Shown piece by piece: positions 21,354 to 31,103 of a stretch of DNA of 64,000 bases; the first letter of the stretch is position 1; each line of letters starts with the position of its first letter. Source of the stretch: Sphingomonas sp. PAMC26645. GTDB lineage: Bacteria; Pseudomonadota; Alphaproteobacteria; Sphingomonadales; Sphingomonadaceae. Position numbers and translations under genes: made by a program. The notes beneath the pieces were generated by a model. That model ran no database searches. It saw nothing but the letters and a program-made list of their open reading frames with translations, and was not told where the DNA came from. The stretch spans positions 1,360,501-1,424,500 of the forward strand of contig NZ_CP039249.1 in the NCBI RefSeq assembly GCF_004795835.1, read 5' to 3'.

Positions 21354-22328
21354 TTACTTCAGCGGCTTACCCGTATCCTTCCACCGGTCGAGGATCTGCG
21401 ATTCTGGCGGCGGCATGTCGGAAGCAGCCGGTATTGCCGGTGCCGGATTAGCGGGCTTGGCCTGCGCAACAGTCGCTACCACTGTAGCCGGCACCGGGAC
21501 GGAGACAGCGCCCGCCGTGGCGGCTGCGATCATCTGCGGCGTCGGCGGCGCAATCGGTTGTACGGACATATGCGGCCCAGGTACCGGTTCGCCGCCAGCA
21601 TAAAGCTGGTTAAACGCGGCCGAAGTACCCCAATACCCCTTCCACCGATGGAAGAAATGCGCGCCGACGACGTCGGTCATCACCATGCTCCGGTTCCACG
21701 CAGGCGTCACGGCATAGGTATGATAGTGCGTCGCCAACCCGACCGGCGCGTAGACATAGCCGGCCAACGCCGTGCCGGCCGCGCGCGCGGCGCGGACCCA
21801 CGCGCCACGCGCCGGCACGCGCGTCATCGCGCCGTCGCAGGCGAAGCTGAACTGGCAGCCGGCATGTTCCGAGCCCTGATACACCACCCCGCACACCGTT
21901 CCCGGGAAGGCAGGATGCCGGGCGCGGTTGAGGATGACCTGTGCGACCGCCTGCTGGCCGGCATCGGGCTCGGATGCGGCTTCGTAATAGATCGCCGCGG
22001 TGAGGCATTGCAGCGCGCGGTTGCGGTCCAGTGCCGATGCGCTCGTCATCGAGAAGGGCCGTGCGGGAACAATGCCCGCGTCGAGCATTGCACCGGCCGG
22101 GATCGGCAGGTCGGGCAGGTCGATGGTTCCCGTGACACCAGCAGCAGGGGCGGCGATTTCCTGCTCGGCCAGCGTAGGGGCAGGGGATGAAACCTTTATC
22201 GAAGACGCGGCACTCGCGCGGTCTTTCGCTGCTTCACGCGCCGACATCGCTCGGAGCGCGGCATGCGCAGAGATTCCGGCACCTATGATCAACAACGTGA
22301 CGACCATCGCCGCCCAGATGCGTTTCAT
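21354..22328 (-). CDS. SleB-type cell-wall hydrolase
   Basis: 324 residues. Start MKRIWAAMVVTLLIIGAGI gives an N-terminal membrane anchor or signal. The hydrolase domain (Hydrolase_2/SleB, about 140-245) shows LTAAIYYEAASEPDAGQQAV with the catalytic Glu, then AQVILNRARHPAFPG, CQFSFACDG and ATHYHTYAVTPAW. Such enzymes cut peptidoglycan glycan strands. A Pro/Ala-rich tail of about 70 residues follows. I reject 37 upstream codons of the longer frame because they are Arg-rich and precede the obvious anchor. The ribosome-binding site is weak. Confidence 0.8.
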   Translation of the reverse strand: MKRIWAAMVVTLLIIGAGISAHAALRAMSAREAAKDRASAASSIKVSSPAPTLAEQEIAAPAAGVTGTIDLPDLPIPAGAMLDAGIVPARPFSMTSASALDRNRALQCLTAAIYYEAASEPDAGQQAVAQVILNRARHPAFPGTVCGVVYQGSEHAGCQFSFACDGAMTRVPARGAWVRAARAAGTALAGYVYAPVGLATHYHTYAVTPAWNRSMVMTDVVGAHFFHRWKGYWGTSAAFNQLYAGGEPVPGPHMSVQPIAPPTPQMIAAATAGAVSVPVPATVVATVAQAKPANPAPAIPAASDMPPPESQILDRWKDTGKPLK

Positions 22329-22472
22329 CAACCGAACCGTCTGCAACCTAACGCGCAATCGCTTTCCTCGTACTTGCCTGTCGTGCCGGGCATAGCCGAT
22401 CTGGACAGACCGATCGCGCACGGATTCAGCGCGTCCCACCGCGGGACGAACTGGATCCGTAGCAGCAATCGC

Positions 22473-25304
22473 TTACCGTAAGGTTGCGGTGTCGAGCTTC
22501 AGCGCGGCTTCGGGGATGACCTCGACGTTCGGATAGGCTTTGCGCAGCGGTTCGATGAACTGCTTGGCGTCACCGACCACGACAATGCTCGCCGCCTTCG
22601 GATCGAGCAGCGCGACGGCCGCCGCCTGCACGGCCGCCGGATCGACCGCGCCGACCGCACCGGTATAGCGTTGCAGTTCGCCGAGCGGCACGCCGTTCTG
22701 GACATACGCGCCGAGGATACCGGCAACGCCCGACGTCGTCTCGATCCCGCGCCCGAAATTGCCGACGAGCACGGCCTTGCGCGTGTCGAGTTCCGCGGCG
22801 GGCACGGGGGACGTCCCCATCCGCGTCATCTCGGCCGCGATCAGCGTGACGACTTCGGCAGCGGTCGGGTTCTTGGTCTGAGTCCGCGCCGCGACCGTGC
22901 CCTGCGTCTTCCCCGCGTCGAGCCCGCTACCCGCGCCGTACGCAAGTCCGCGCTTGATCCGAATTTCCTGGTTCAACCGCGACGAGAAGCCGCCGCCCAG
23001 GACGGTATTGCCGACCGCGAGCGGATAATAGCGTGCATCCGAACGCGCGATCGCAGGACGCGCAACCACGACGCCCGCCTGACCCGCTTCCGGCATGTCG
23101 ACGACGATGACACGAGGCTTCGGGTAGGTGACCTGCGGCGCGCTTGCGGTTGCCGTGCTGGTCGATTTCCAAGAACCGAACTGCGCCTCCGCCAACGCCT
23201 TGGCGCGCGCCGCGGTAACGTCACCGACCATGATCAGCGTTGCCTGGCCCGGCTGGAAACTCCGCGCATACGCTGCCGTGATGTCCGCGCGCGTGATCGC
23301 CTTCAACGACAGCGGCGTGCCTCCGTTCGGCGCACCGTAAGGCGACGCGCCGAGCACTGCACGATCCGCAACCAGCCCCGCGACCTGCGCCGGGTCCTTC
23401 AACGCCAGCGTCACCGCGTCGACCTGCTGAGTCCGCGCACGTTCGATCTCCTCGGGGGCGAACGCCGGGTTGATCGCGACGTCGGCGAGGATCGCCATCG
23501 CCGGCGCGAGCTGGTCCGACTTCACCGTCACGTCGACCGCGGCGCCATCGCTGCCAGCCGAACTGCCGATCGCCCCGCCAAGTCCCTCGACCGCACGCGC
23601 GATCTGTGTCGCCGAGCGTGTCTTCGTGCCCTTGGTGAGCAGGTCCGCCGACAGGCTGCTGACACCCGCACGATTTGCCGGATCGGTCGCTGCACCACCG
23701 GCAGTCACCAGATACGCGGTGACGATCGGCAGGTCGTGCCGCTCCACCGTCACCAGCCGCATGCCGTTCGCTAGACGCGTTTCGACCGGCTGAGGGATCG
23801 TTGGCGATACCGGCGCGCTTGGCGCTGGCGGCTGGACGCGCTGCCCTTCCTGCGCAGGCGTCACGATCTCGATATTCGCCGGTGCCTTCAGGTCGGCGAC
23901 CTGTACCGTCGGCGCAACCGCGATCGTATCTACGACGTCGCCCGCAGGCTTGGCGGTGAGCGGCATGTACCGGATCGTCGCCGACTGGTTGTCGCCGAGG
24001 TATTTCCGCGCAACCCGCTGGATATCTGCCGCCGTCACCCGCGCAATGGCCGCCAATTGCTTGTCAGCCGCCTGCGGATCGCCGTCGACCAGCACTGCAG
24101 ACGCCAGCGTGCTCGCCTTGCCTTCGGCCGTCTCGCGCGACTGGATCGACTGGGTCAGGATCTCGTTCTTCGCCTCCGCCAGTTCGGCGGCGGTCACCGG
24201 CGCATCGCGGAACCGCGCGACCTCCCGCTTCAACGCGGCTTCACCCGCCTCGACTGTCTTGCCGCCCGCCAGGATCGCATAGACGACCATGTTGCCGGTC
24301 GCCTGCTTGGTATCGAGGAACGCCTCGGCCGACTGCGCAAGCTGGTCACGGTACACGACGCTCTCGTACAGCCGCGAACTCTCGCCGGTCGCCAGCACCG
24401 CCTTCAGCACCGTCAACGCGGCGATATCCGCATCGCGGTCCGCCGGCACATGATAGCTGACCAGCACCGCAGGCAGCGGCGTGTTCGGCTCGTACACCGT
24501 GCGCGTCACGGCTTGGGTTCGCGCAGGCTCGGCCACCGTCACGCGCGGGATCGCCGCCGCCGGCTTCTTTATCCCCGCGAAATACTGATCGACCCAGCTG
24601 TTCAACTGCGCCGGATCGAAATTGCCCGATACCACCAGGATCGCGTTGTCCGGCCGATAATAGGTCGCATGGAACGCGCGCACGTCGTCGATCCCGGCGG
24701 CTTCCAGATTTTCCAGGCTGCCGATCGTCCCGCGCGCATAGGGATGCGTCGTATACGCAAGTGCTGGGTAATATAGCGAGAACAGCTTGCCGTACGGCCG
24801 CGAGAGCGTGCTCTGGCGCAGTTCCTCCTTCACCACGTCGCGCTCCGACCCGAAGCTCTTGGGCTCGACGACGAGGCTCGCCATCCGGTCGGCTTCCGCG
24901 AACAGCAGCCGCTGGAGGTGGTTCGCCGGGATCACCTCGTAATAATTGGTATAGTCGTCGTTGGTCGACGCATTGTTGTAGCCACCGACGTCCTCGGTCA
25001 GCCGGTCCATCTGCTCCGACACCAGGTTGCGCGTCGACTTGAACATCAGATGTTCGAACATGTGCGCGAACCCGGACTTGCCCTTGGGGTCGTCCTTCGA
25101 GCCAACGTCGTACCAGACCTGCACCGACACGTTCGGCGTGCCGGTATCACGGATCGCATACACCCGCAGGCCATTCGGCAGGGTGCGCTCGGTATAGGCG
25201 ATCGGCTTGACCGAAACCTGCGTCGGGGCAGGTGCGGTCTGCGCCCCCACCGCTACCGGGAAAGAAGCTGCGGTCAGCAGCAAAGCGGAGCGGAGGAGGC
25301 GCAT
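22473..25304 (-). CDS. Secreted two-domain M16 zinc metallopeptidase
   Basis: 943 residues with a signal peptide (MRLLRSALLLTAASFPVAVG, then AQ). The first M16 half carries the inverted zinc motif H81-M-F-E84-H85 with a downstream Glu in ERDVVKEELRQ. After GQRVQPPAPSAPVSP the second half (ETRLANGMRLVTVERHDLP) lacks the HxxEH motif, as usual for the non-catalytic partner half. It is a periplasmic peptidase of the pitrilysin/PqqL type; substrate unknown. It starts 8 bp after a small membrane protein gene, in the tgt operon. Confidence 0.92.
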   Translation of the reverse strand: MRLLRSALLLTAASFPVAVGAQTAPAPTQVSVKPIAYTERTLPNGLRVYAIRDTGTPNVSVQVWYDVGSKDDPKGKSGFAHMFEHLMFKSTRNLVSEQMDRLTEDVGGYNNASTNDDYTNYYEVIPANHLQRLLFAEADRMASLVVEPKSFGSERDVVKEELRQSTLSRPYGKLFSLYYPALAYTTHPYARGTIGSLENLEAAGIDDVRAFHATYYRPDNAILVVSGNFDPAQLNSWVDQYFAGIKKPAAAIPRVTVAEPARTQAVTRTVYEPNTPLPAVLVSYHVPADRDADIAALTVLKAVLATGESSRLYESVVYRDQLAQSAEAFLDTKQATGNMVVYAILAGGKTVEAGEAALKREVARFRDAPVTAAELAEAKNEILTQSIQSRETAEGKASTLASAVLVDGDPQAADKQLAAIARVTAADIQRVARKYLGDNQSATIRYMPLTAKPAGDVVDTIAVAPTVQVADLKAPANIEIVTPAQEGQRVQPPAPSAPVSPTIPQPVETRLANGMRLVTVERHDLPIVTAYLVTAGGAATDPANRAGVSSLSADLLTKGTKTRSATQIARAVEGLGGAIGSSAGSDGAAVDVTVKSDQLAPAMAILADVAINPAFAPEEIERARTQQVDAVTLALKDPAQVAGLVADRAVLGASPYGAPNGGTPLSLKAITRADITAAYARSFQPGQATLIMVGDVTAARAKALAEAQFGSWKSTSTATASAPQVTYPKPRVIVVDMPEAGQAGVVVARPAIARSDARYYPLAVGNTVLGGGFSSRLNQEIRIKRGLAYGAGSGLDAGKTQGTVAARTQTKNPTAAEVVTLIAAEMTRMGTSPVPAAELDTRKAVLVGNFGRGIETTSGVAGILGAYVQNGVPLGELQRYTGAVGAVDPAAVQAAAVALLDPKAASIVVVGDAKQFIEPLRKAYPNVEVIPEAALKLDTATLR

Positions 25305-25312
25305 CTAGATCC

Positions 25313-25510
25313 TTACTTGTTGCGGTTCGCGAACAGCACTGCGCCCGCGATCGCCGCGGAACCGATGCCAACGCCCAAGCCGATCTTCGCGAGCGGCCAG
25401 CTCTTGGCCTTCTCGGCGGCGTTGTGCGCGGCGGCTTCGGCCTGCAGCTTGGCCTCCTTCGCGGCGGCGAGAATTTCGTTCGGGGTGTCGCTGTCGATCT
25501 TGATCGTCAC
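25313..25510 (-). CDS. Small membrane-anchored protein
   Basis: 65 residues. An Ala/Glu/Lys-rich amphipathic segment ([20 protein letters not shown]) is followed by one transmembrane helix ([18 protein letters not shown]) near the C-terminus. No known domain. Its ATG overlaps the tgt stop codon (ATGA), so it is coupled to tgt. The M16 peptidase gene follows at once. Confidence 0.65.
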   Translation of the reverse strand: MTIKIDSDTPNEILAAAKEAKLQAEAAAHNAAEKAKSWPLAKIGLGVGIGSAAIAGAVLFANRNK

Positions 25511-26658
25511 TTGGGCTCTCCTTCACTCTTCCGGGCATACACGCCACGGAAATCATTCGCGAATTGCGTCAGCGTCCCCGAGGCGATCGCCGCCCGCAGA
25601 TCCGCCATCAGCGTTTCGTAGAACCAGATGTTATGCTCCGTCATGAGCATTGCGCCAAGCATTTCGCCTGACCGTACTAGATGATGCAGATACGCCCGAC
25701 CCCAGGTCGCGCAGACCGGGCAGGGGCACGTTGGATCGAGCGGCCCCATATCCTCGGCGAACTTAGCATTGCGGATGTTGATCGGCCCGGTCCGCGTAAA
25801 GGCCTGGCCGGTGCGACCCGACCTGGTCGGCATCACGCAATCGAACATGTCGATCCCGCGCTCGACCGCACCGACGATGTCGTCCGGCTTGCCGACGCCC
25901 ATCAGATAGCGCGGCTTGTCGACCGGCAGCTGGTCCGGCGCGAAGTCGAGACACCCGAACATCGCCTCCTGGCCCTCGCCGACGGCGAGCCCGCCGACCG
26001 CATACCCGTCGAAGCCGATATCGATCAGCGCATCCGCGGAAGACTTCCGGAAGCCCTCGTTCAGCGCGCCCTGCTGGATCCCGAAGATCGCATTGTTCTC
26101 GGCATGCTCTTCGCCTGCATCGAACGCGGCGCGCGACCGCTTCGCCCAGCGCATCGATCGCTCCATCGCCGCGGCCTGTACTTCTCGCGTCGACGTCGTC
26201 GGCACGAGCTCGTCGAACGCCATGACGATGTTCGAACCGAGCAGCCGCTGGATCTCGATCGACCGCTCGGGGCTCAGCAGATGTCGCGTGCCGTCGAGGT
26301 GCGACTTGAACGACACGCCCTCCTCTGACCGCTTGGTCAAATCGGCAAGACTCATCACCTGATAGCCGCCGGAGTCGGTCAGGATCGGCTTCGACCAACC
26401 GGAAAACGCGTGCAGCCCGCCCAGCCGCGCGACCCGCTCGGCGCCCGGCCGTAGCATCAGGTGATAGGTGTTGCCGAGGATGATGTCCGCGCCCGCACCG
26501 ACCACATCGGCGGGCTTCATCCCCTTGACGGTGGCCGCGGTGCCGACCGGCATGAACGCAGGCGTGCGGATGTCGCCGCGCTGCATCGCGATGACGCCGG
26601 TACGCGCCTTGCCGTCGGTGGCGGAGATGGTGAAGTCGAAGCGGGGGCGGGTGGTCAT
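25507..26658 (-). CDS. tgt: Queuine tRNA-ribosyltransferase
   Basis: Replaces guanine 34 by preQ1 in tRNAs with GUN anticodons. The 383 residues fit the family. Seen are the N-terminal [20 protein letters not shown], the active-site [10 protein letters not shown], the catalytic Asp in FDCVMPTR, and the zinc site CPCPVC with a later His. It acts with QueA, whose gene lies upstream on the same strand with only an EF-hand gene between. The start is 1 bp from the EF-hand stop. Confidence 0.96.
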   Translation of the reverse strand: MTTRPRFDFTISATDGKARTGVIAMQRGDIRTPAFMPVGTAATVKGMKPADVVGAGADIILGNTYHLMLRPGAERVARLGGLHAFSGWSKPILTDSGGYQVMSLADLTKRSEEGVSFKSHLDGTRHLLSPERSIEIQRLLGSNIVMAFDELVPTTSTREVQAAAMERSMRWAKRSRAAFDAGEEHAENNAIFGIQQGALNEGFRKSSADALIDIGFDGYAVGGLAVGEGQEAMFGCLDFAPDQLPVDKPRYLMGVGKPDDIVGAVERGIDMFDCVMPTRSGRTGQAFTRTGPINIRNAKFAEDMGPLDPTCPCPVCATWGRAYLHHLVRSGEMLGAMLMTEHNIWFYETLMADLRAAIASGTLTQFANDFRGVYARKSEGEPK

Positions 26659-26659
26659 G

Positions 26660-27127
26660 TTACTTTTTCTTACGGATGCCGTAGCGATCGCCGGCCGGCG
26701 CGCCGCGGATGGTGATGAGTTCGGCGCGAGTCAGCACGCCATCCTTGTCGCGATCGAACCGCGCGAAGAACTGAGTAAACCGCGCCTGGAGTTCGGCCAG
26801 CGTGATCCGGTTATCGCCATCGCGGTCGACCTCGAACGGGCTCGGCAACGCGTTACGATCGCCGAGCCACGCCTGCGCCCAGTCGGCAAAGGCGATGTAC
26901 CCGATCGAGCCCGACGCGGCGCCTTCAGCCGTGGCGTAACTCCGCACGATGCCCGCGGTTAGTTCGGCCTGCGTCACGCGGCCATCACCGTTCGCATCGC
27001 AGGCGGCGATGAACAGGGCGGCAGGCTCGGCGAAGATCGTCGCGGGCGGCTGCGGCGTACCGGTTGGAGGCGGTGCGGCCGTGATAGCCTGGAGCAGAGC
27101 AAGGGCGAGCAGCATGCCGCCCGTCAT
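26660..27127 (-). CDS. EF-hand protein between queA and tgt
   Basis: 155 residues with an N-terminal hydrophobic signal ([20 protein letters not shown]), so probably exported. Three EF-hand-type calcium loops are seen: [24 protein letters not shown] and [12 protein letters not shown]. It overlaps the 3' end of queA (ATGA) and stops 1 bp before tgt, so it is embedded in the queuosine operon although it has no obvious part in tRNA modification. Likely a periplasmic calcium-binding protein; exact role unknown. Confidence 0.8.
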   Translation of the reverse strand: MTGGMLLALALLQAITAAPPPTGTPQPPATIFAEPAALFIAACDANGDGRVTQAELTAGIVRSYATAEGAASGSIGYIAFADWAQAWLGDRNALPSPFEVDRDGDNRITLAELQARFTQFFARFDRDKDGVLTRAELITIRGAPAGDRYGIRKKK

Positions 27128-28149
27128 GGCAGCAGAAGCGAGGCGTCGCCATAGCTGTAGAAACGATACTTCTCAGCGATCGCATGCGCATACGCCGCCT
27201 GCATCCGCTCACGGCCCATCAGCGCCGACACGAGCATGAACAACGTCGAGCGCGGCAGATGGAAATTGGTCATCAACCCGTCGATGCCGCGGAACCGGTA
27301 TCCCGGCGTGATGAAGATCGCGGTGTCGCCGTCGAACGGGCGGATCACGTCGTCCTCGCCGGTCGCGCTTTCGATCAGCCGCAGCGACGTCGTCCCCACC
27401 GCGATCACGCGCCCACCGTTCGCGCGGACCGCGTTGAGTCGATCCGCGGTGGCGGCGTCGATCCGGCCCCACTCGGCGTGCATCTTGTGCTCGGTCGTGT
27501 CGGTCGCCTTCACGGGGAGGAACGTCCCCGCGCCGACATGCAGCGTCAGCGTCGCATGCTCGATCCCCGCCGCCTCGAGCGTCGCCATCAGCTTCGGCGT
27601 GAAGTGCAGTGCCGCGGTCGGCGCCGCCACCGCACCCGGCTCGGAAGCAAACATCGTCTGGTAATCGTCTGCATCGCGTTCGTCGGTCGGACGCTTGCCA
27701 GCGATATACGGGGGCAGGGGCATGTGGCCCGCGCGCTCCAGCAGCAGTTCGACCGGCTCGTCGCCCGCGAACACTAGCGCGTAACTCCCGTCGTCCTCGC
27801 GATCGACTGCCGCGGCGCTGACGCCATTGCTGAACTCGATCACGTCGCCGTCGCGCAATCGCCGCGCGTTGCGAATGAACGCGCGCCACCGCCGTGGCCC
27901 CTCGCGCTTGTGCAGCGTTGCGCCGATCTTGGCATCGCCGCGCCGCCCGTCGAGCTGCGCCGGGATCACGCGCGTATCGTTGAACACGAGCATGTCGCCA
28001 CGCCGCAGCAGCGATGGCAGGTCCGACACGCCCGCATCCCGGGTCGCATCACCTTCGAGCACCAGCATCCGCGCAGCATCGCGCGGCGCCGCGGGGCGGA
28101 GCGCGATGTTGTCGGTTGGTAGGTCGAAGTCGAAAAGGTCGACGTTCAA
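27124..28149 (-). CDS. queA: S-adenosylmethionine:tRNA ribosyltransferase-isomerase
   Basis: Makes epoxyqueuosine from preQ1-tRNA, using the ribosyl part of S-adenosylmethionine. 341 residues, full length. Family segments seen are [53 protein letters not shown] and [16 protein letters not shown]. It lies between a cyclophilin gene (7 bp upstream) and the EF-hand and tgt genes. Confidence 0.96.
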   Translation of the reverse strand: MNVDLFDFDLPTDNIALRPAAPRDAARMLVLEGDATRDAGVSDLPSLLRRGDMLVFNDTRVIPAQLDGRRGDAKIGATLHKREGPRRWRAFIRNARRLRDGDVIEFSNGVSAAAVDREDDGSYALVFAGDEPVELLLERAGHMPLPPYIAGKRPTDERDADDYQTMFASEPGAVAAPTAALHFTPKLMATLEAAGIEHATLTLHVGAGTFLPVKATDTTEHKMHAEWGRIDAATADRLNAVRANGGRVIAVGTTSLRLIESATGEDDVIRPFDGDTAIFITPGYRFRGIDGLMTNFHLPRSTLFMLVSALMGRERMQAAYAHAIAEKYRFYSYGDASLLLP

Positions 28150-28156
28150 CGTGGAG

Positions 28157-28885
28157 TCACTTCTTTGCAGGAGCCTTCTTTACCGGCGCCTTGCGAGCGG
28201 CCGGCGCGAGCTTCGGCTTGGCCGCGTTCGGACCCGTAGCGGTACCCGGCAACGTCACCGGTGCACCGAGCGCCGGAGCAGGCGGCCCAGCCATATACGC
28301 CGGAGGATTGTCCGCCGCGATATACGCATGGACGATCCGCGACGGGTTCGCCGGCGGCTCGCCACGCTCGATCGCGTCGACATACTGCATCCCGTCGAGC
28401 ACGCGGCCGAACACGGTGTACTTCTTGTCGAGGCTCAGCCGCGGCTGGAACACGATGAAGAACTGGCTGTTCGCGCTGTCCTCCTTGTCCGACCGCGCCG
28501 CCGAGACGGCACCACGGACGTGCGGCAAGTAGTTGAACTCGGCCTTCACGTCGGGAAGCGTCGAACCGCCGGTGCCGTCGCCCTTGGGATCGCCACCCTG
28601 CGCCATAAAGCCATCGATCACGCGGTGAAACGCGAGGCCGTCATAGAAATGCTGGCGGGTCAGCGTCTTGATCCGCTCGACCATCAACGGCGCGACGTCG
28701 GGCCGAAGCCAGATCGTGACACGCCCACCGGTCGACAGATCGAGCAGCAGCAGGTTCTGCGTATCCGTGGTCAGGGGCGGGGTCGCGCGAACGGCAGGCG
28801 CCACGACTTCCTTCTTCTGCGCTGCACCAGCCGGTACCGTGACCAGGCACCCGAGCAACGCGAACATTCCGACGAAAAAGCGCAT
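28157..28885 (-). CDS. Secreted cyclophilin-type peptidyl-prolyl isomerase
   Basis: 242 residues. Signal peptide [20 protein letters not shown], then AAQ. The cyclophilin domain shows [20 protein letters not shown], the Arg/Phe/His active-site region, and [20 protein letters not shown]. The C-terminal tail is Ala/Lys/Pro-rich. Periplasmic folding helper. I choose ATG 28885; the open frame runs back to 29092 only because it passes through a palindromic repeat. It precedes queA, a common arrangement in sphingomonads. Confidence 0.9.
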   Translation of the reverse strand: MRFFVGMFALLGCLVTVPAGAAQKKEVVAPAVRATPPLTTDTQNLLLLDLSTGGRVTIWLRPDVAPLMVERIKTLTRQHFYDGLAFHRVIDGFMAQGGDPKGDGTGGSTLPDVKAEFNYLPHVRGAVSAARSDKEDSANSQFFIVFQPRLSLDKKYTVFGRVLDGMQYVDAIERGEPPANPSRIVHAYIAADNPPAYMAGPPAPALGAPVTLPGTATGPNAAKPKLAPAARKAPVKKAPAKK

Positions 28886-28981
28886 CAAATTCCCACTCGA
28901 AAGAGGCCCGGCGCAACCAGGCTGCCGCCACTTAGAGCAAATCCCCGCTTGCGCCAATCTGAACGTGATGGGGATCACTGC

Positions 28982-29089
28982 TCCCCTCCCTGAAAGGGAG
29001 GGGCCGGGGGTGGGTAGGCTCGCTTGAGCCACAAACGTTCGGCCAAGCGGAACCCGACCCACCCCCAACCCCTCCCTTCCAGGGAGGGG
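28982..29089. repeat. Palindromic repeat, family E
   Basis: CTCCCTGAAAGGGAGGGG, GGGGGTGGGTAGGCTCGCTT, mirrored by AAGCGG, CCGACCCACCCCC and CCCCTCCCTTCCAGGGAGG. It fills the gap between the cyclophilin and coaD genes. Only one full copy is seen; 40016-40050 (CCCCTCCCGCAAGCGGGAGG) resembles one half. Confidence 0.7.
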
Positions 29090-29098
29090 CAAAGAAAG

Positions 29099-29605
29099 TC
29101 AGCTACCCTTGCGGCCGATCTTCTCGACCCGGGCGACCACCTCGTCGCGCACCGATTCCGGCACGAACTTGGCGATATTCCCGCCGTACAGCGCGATCTC
29201 CTTGACCAGCCGGCTCGCGATCGGCTGCAGCGCGACGTCGGCCATCAGGAACACCGTCTCGACGCGCGGATTGATCTGCTGGTTCATCCCCGCCATCTGA
29301 TATTCGTACTCGAAATCGGCGACCGCGCGCAGGCCCCGGACGATCACCTTCGCCCCCTGCCGCTCGGCAAAATCCATCAGCAGCGAATCGAACGCGACCA
29401 CCTCGATATCGCCGTCGACGTCCGCGACCTCGCGGCGCACCGTCGCCATCCGCTCCTCGATCGTGAACATCGGCGACTTCGACGGATTGGTCGTCACGCC
29501 GATCACCAGCCGGTCGACCAGCTTCGCGCCACGCCGGATGATGTCCATGTGACCCAAGGTAACGGGATCGAAAGTCCCGGGGTAAACGCCAATCCGTGCG
29601 GTCAT
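29099..29605 (-). CDS. coaD: Phosphopantetheine adenylyltransferase
   Basis: Fourth step of coenzyme A synthesis, making dephospho-CoA from 4'-phosphopantetheine. 168 residues. The nucleotidyltransferase motif is GVYPGTFDPVTLGHMD (TxGH at about 15-18). Then VIGVTTNPSKSP, IVRGLRAVADFEYEYQMAGM and SRLVKEIALYGG, all family hallmarks. Start ATG 29605 is preceded by GGGGAG. The longer open frame overlaps ispA and has no coding character before this point. Confidence 0.96.
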   Translation of the reverse strand: MTARIGVYPGTFDPVTLGHMDIIRRGAKLVDRLVIGVTTNPSKSPMFTIEERMATVRREVADVDGDIEVVAFDSLLMDFAERQGAKVIVRGLRAVADFEYEYQMAGMNQQINPRVETVFLMADVALQPIASRLVKEIALYGGNIAKFVPESVRDEVVARVEKIGRKGS

Positions 29606-29627
29606 GTTGAACTCCCCGGTGATAGAC

Positions 29628-30518
29628 TTAGCGGTCGCGTTCGAGCACGAAACGGGCGATATCCCGCAACAGGTTGGCTTCTTGGCCATAGCTGTGCAGA
29701 TGCGCGACCGCCTGATCGACCAGCATCCGCGCCTGTTCGCGCGCACGCTCGGGCCCGAGCAGCGAAAGGAACGTCTCCTTGCCCGCCACCTCGTCCTTGC
29801 GCAGCGACTTGCCCACGACCGCCTCATCGCCCTCGGCATCGAGCAGGTCGTCGGCGATCTGGAACGCGAGCCCCAGGTCATGCGCATAGCCGCGAAGTCC
29901 CACGCGGCCTTCCGGCGGCAGCCGCCCGAGAATCGCGCCAGCCTCGACAGACGCCGAGATCAGCGCACCCGTCTTCATCTGCTGCAACCGGGTCACGGTA
30001 TTGAGGTCGAAGCGCGTATTCTCCGCCTCGATGTCCATCTTCTGGCCACCGGCCATGCCGTTCGGCCCGGACGCCCGCGCGAGGTCCATGACCAGTTCGA
30101 TGCGGACGAACGGATCGGCGTGCGTTGCGGGATCGGCAAGGATCTCGAACGCCATCGCGTGCAGGCAATCGCCCGCCAGGATCGCCGTCGCCTCGTCGAA
30201 CACCTTGTGCACGGTGGGCTTGCCGCGGCGCATGTCGTCGTCGTCCATCGACGGCAGATCGTCGTGGATCAAAGAATAGACGTGGATCGCCTCGATCGCG
30301 GTCGCAGCCCGTGCCGAACAGTCGCGTGCCACGTCGAACAGGTTGGCGGTCGCGAACACCAGCAGCGGCCGCAGCCGCTTGCCGCCACCGATCGCCGCAT
30401 GCCGCATCGCGCGGTACAGGTCGCCGCGCGGATCGTCCGGAATGGTCAGCAGCTGGTCGAATTGCCGGTCGATCTCCGCGGAGACCTCGGCAAGCGCGGC
30501 ATCAAGCGTGACGGGCAT
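29628..30518 (-). CDS. ispA: Polyprenyl synthetase, farnesyl diphosphate synthase type
   Basis: Condenses isopentenyl diphosphate with allylic diphosphates. 296 residues, the length of IspA. The first Asp-rich motif is LIHDDLPSMDDDDMRRG near 80-96, with the usual long bacterial form (DDxxxxD). The second is FQIADDLLDAEGDE. GGKRLRPLL is also seen. Start ATG 30518 lies 13 bp after the xseB stop; the xseB-ispA pairing is the standard proteobacterial context, which supports the farnesyl diphosphate role. Confidence 0.94.
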   Translation of the reverse strand: MPVTLDAALAEVSAEIDRQFDQLLTIPDDPRGDLYRAMRHAAIGGGKRLRPLLVFATANLFDVARDCSARAATAIEAIHVYSLIHDDLPSMDDDDMRRGKPTVHKVFDEATAILAGDCLHAMAFEILADPATHADPFVRIELVMDLARASGPNGMAGGQKMDIEAENTRFDLNTVTRLQQMKTGALISASVEAGAILGRLPPEGRVGLRGYAHDLGLAFQIADDLLDAEGDEAVVGKSLRKDEVAGKETFLSLLGPERAREQARMLVDQAVAHLHSYGQEANLLRDIARFVLERDR

Positions 30519-30531
30519 CCCGCTCACCGCG

Positions 30532-30771
30532 TCAGCCCGCCGCGAACGGGCGGACGCCGGCAGGCTTGCCGTCGCCGTCAAGCCGGATCGCCTCGATCCG
30601 TGCCTGCGCCGCATCGAGCCGGTCGGCGCAACGCTGGCGCAGCTTGTTGCCGCGCTCGTACAGCTCGATCGCCTGCTGAAGCGGCGTGTCGCCACTTTCC
30701 AGCTTCCCGACGATAAGCTCGAGTTCCTTCAGTGCATCCTCGAACGCGAGGTCTTCGATCGGCGTGTCCAT
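30532..30771 (-). CDS. xseB: Exodeoxyribonuclease VII small subunit
   Basis: A 79-residue subunit that binds the XseA large subunit to form the single-strand DNA exonuclease. Pattern: LAFEDALKELELIVGKLESG, then PLQQAIELYERGNKLRQRC. Full length. Upstream of ispA in the same direction. Confidence 0.94.
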   Translation of the reverse strand: MDTPIEDLAFEDALKELELIVGKLESGDTPLQQAIELYERGNKLRQRCADRLDAAQARIEAIRLDGDGKPAGVRPFAAG

Positions 30772-30844
30772 GCCGGCCGCTATGGCGCAGGCACGCGACG
30801 AGGGTCAAGGACGCGCGAGAGGGCGCCGGATATGCGGCACGCGC

Positions 30845-31042
30845 TTACCGCAGGCGGTTGACGGTCCAGGTGTACAAGACCGAGACACCGACCAGTCCGA
30901 AATCGACGACGGCCTGCATCCGATGCGGTGAAGGGTCGCTCTTTTCGTGCGTGATCAGCCGGAACTCGGTGGTCGGATGACGCACGGCGAGCGTCACGAG
31001 AGCGAGTCCCGCCGCTGCCAGCACAAGTTTCCGGTTCCGCAT
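30845..31042 (-). CDS. Small membrane protein, unknown function
   Basis: 65 residues. N-terminal hydrophobic segment (KLVLAAAGLALVTLAVRHP), a polar middle, and a second mildly hydrophobic part (MQAVVDFGLVGVSVLYTWTV). ATG 31042 has GGGAG before it; the open frame runs further back without a better start. No domain recognised. Confidence 0.55.
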   Translation of the reverse strand: MRNRKLVLAAAGLALVTLAVRHPTTEFRLITHEKSDPSPHRMQAVVDFGLVGVSVLYTWTVNRLR

Positions 31043-31103
31043 CGTCGATCTCCCAGGCGTGCGATCATGGCTCACACGTTGCCGTTTCGCAAGCGAACCG
31101 GCT

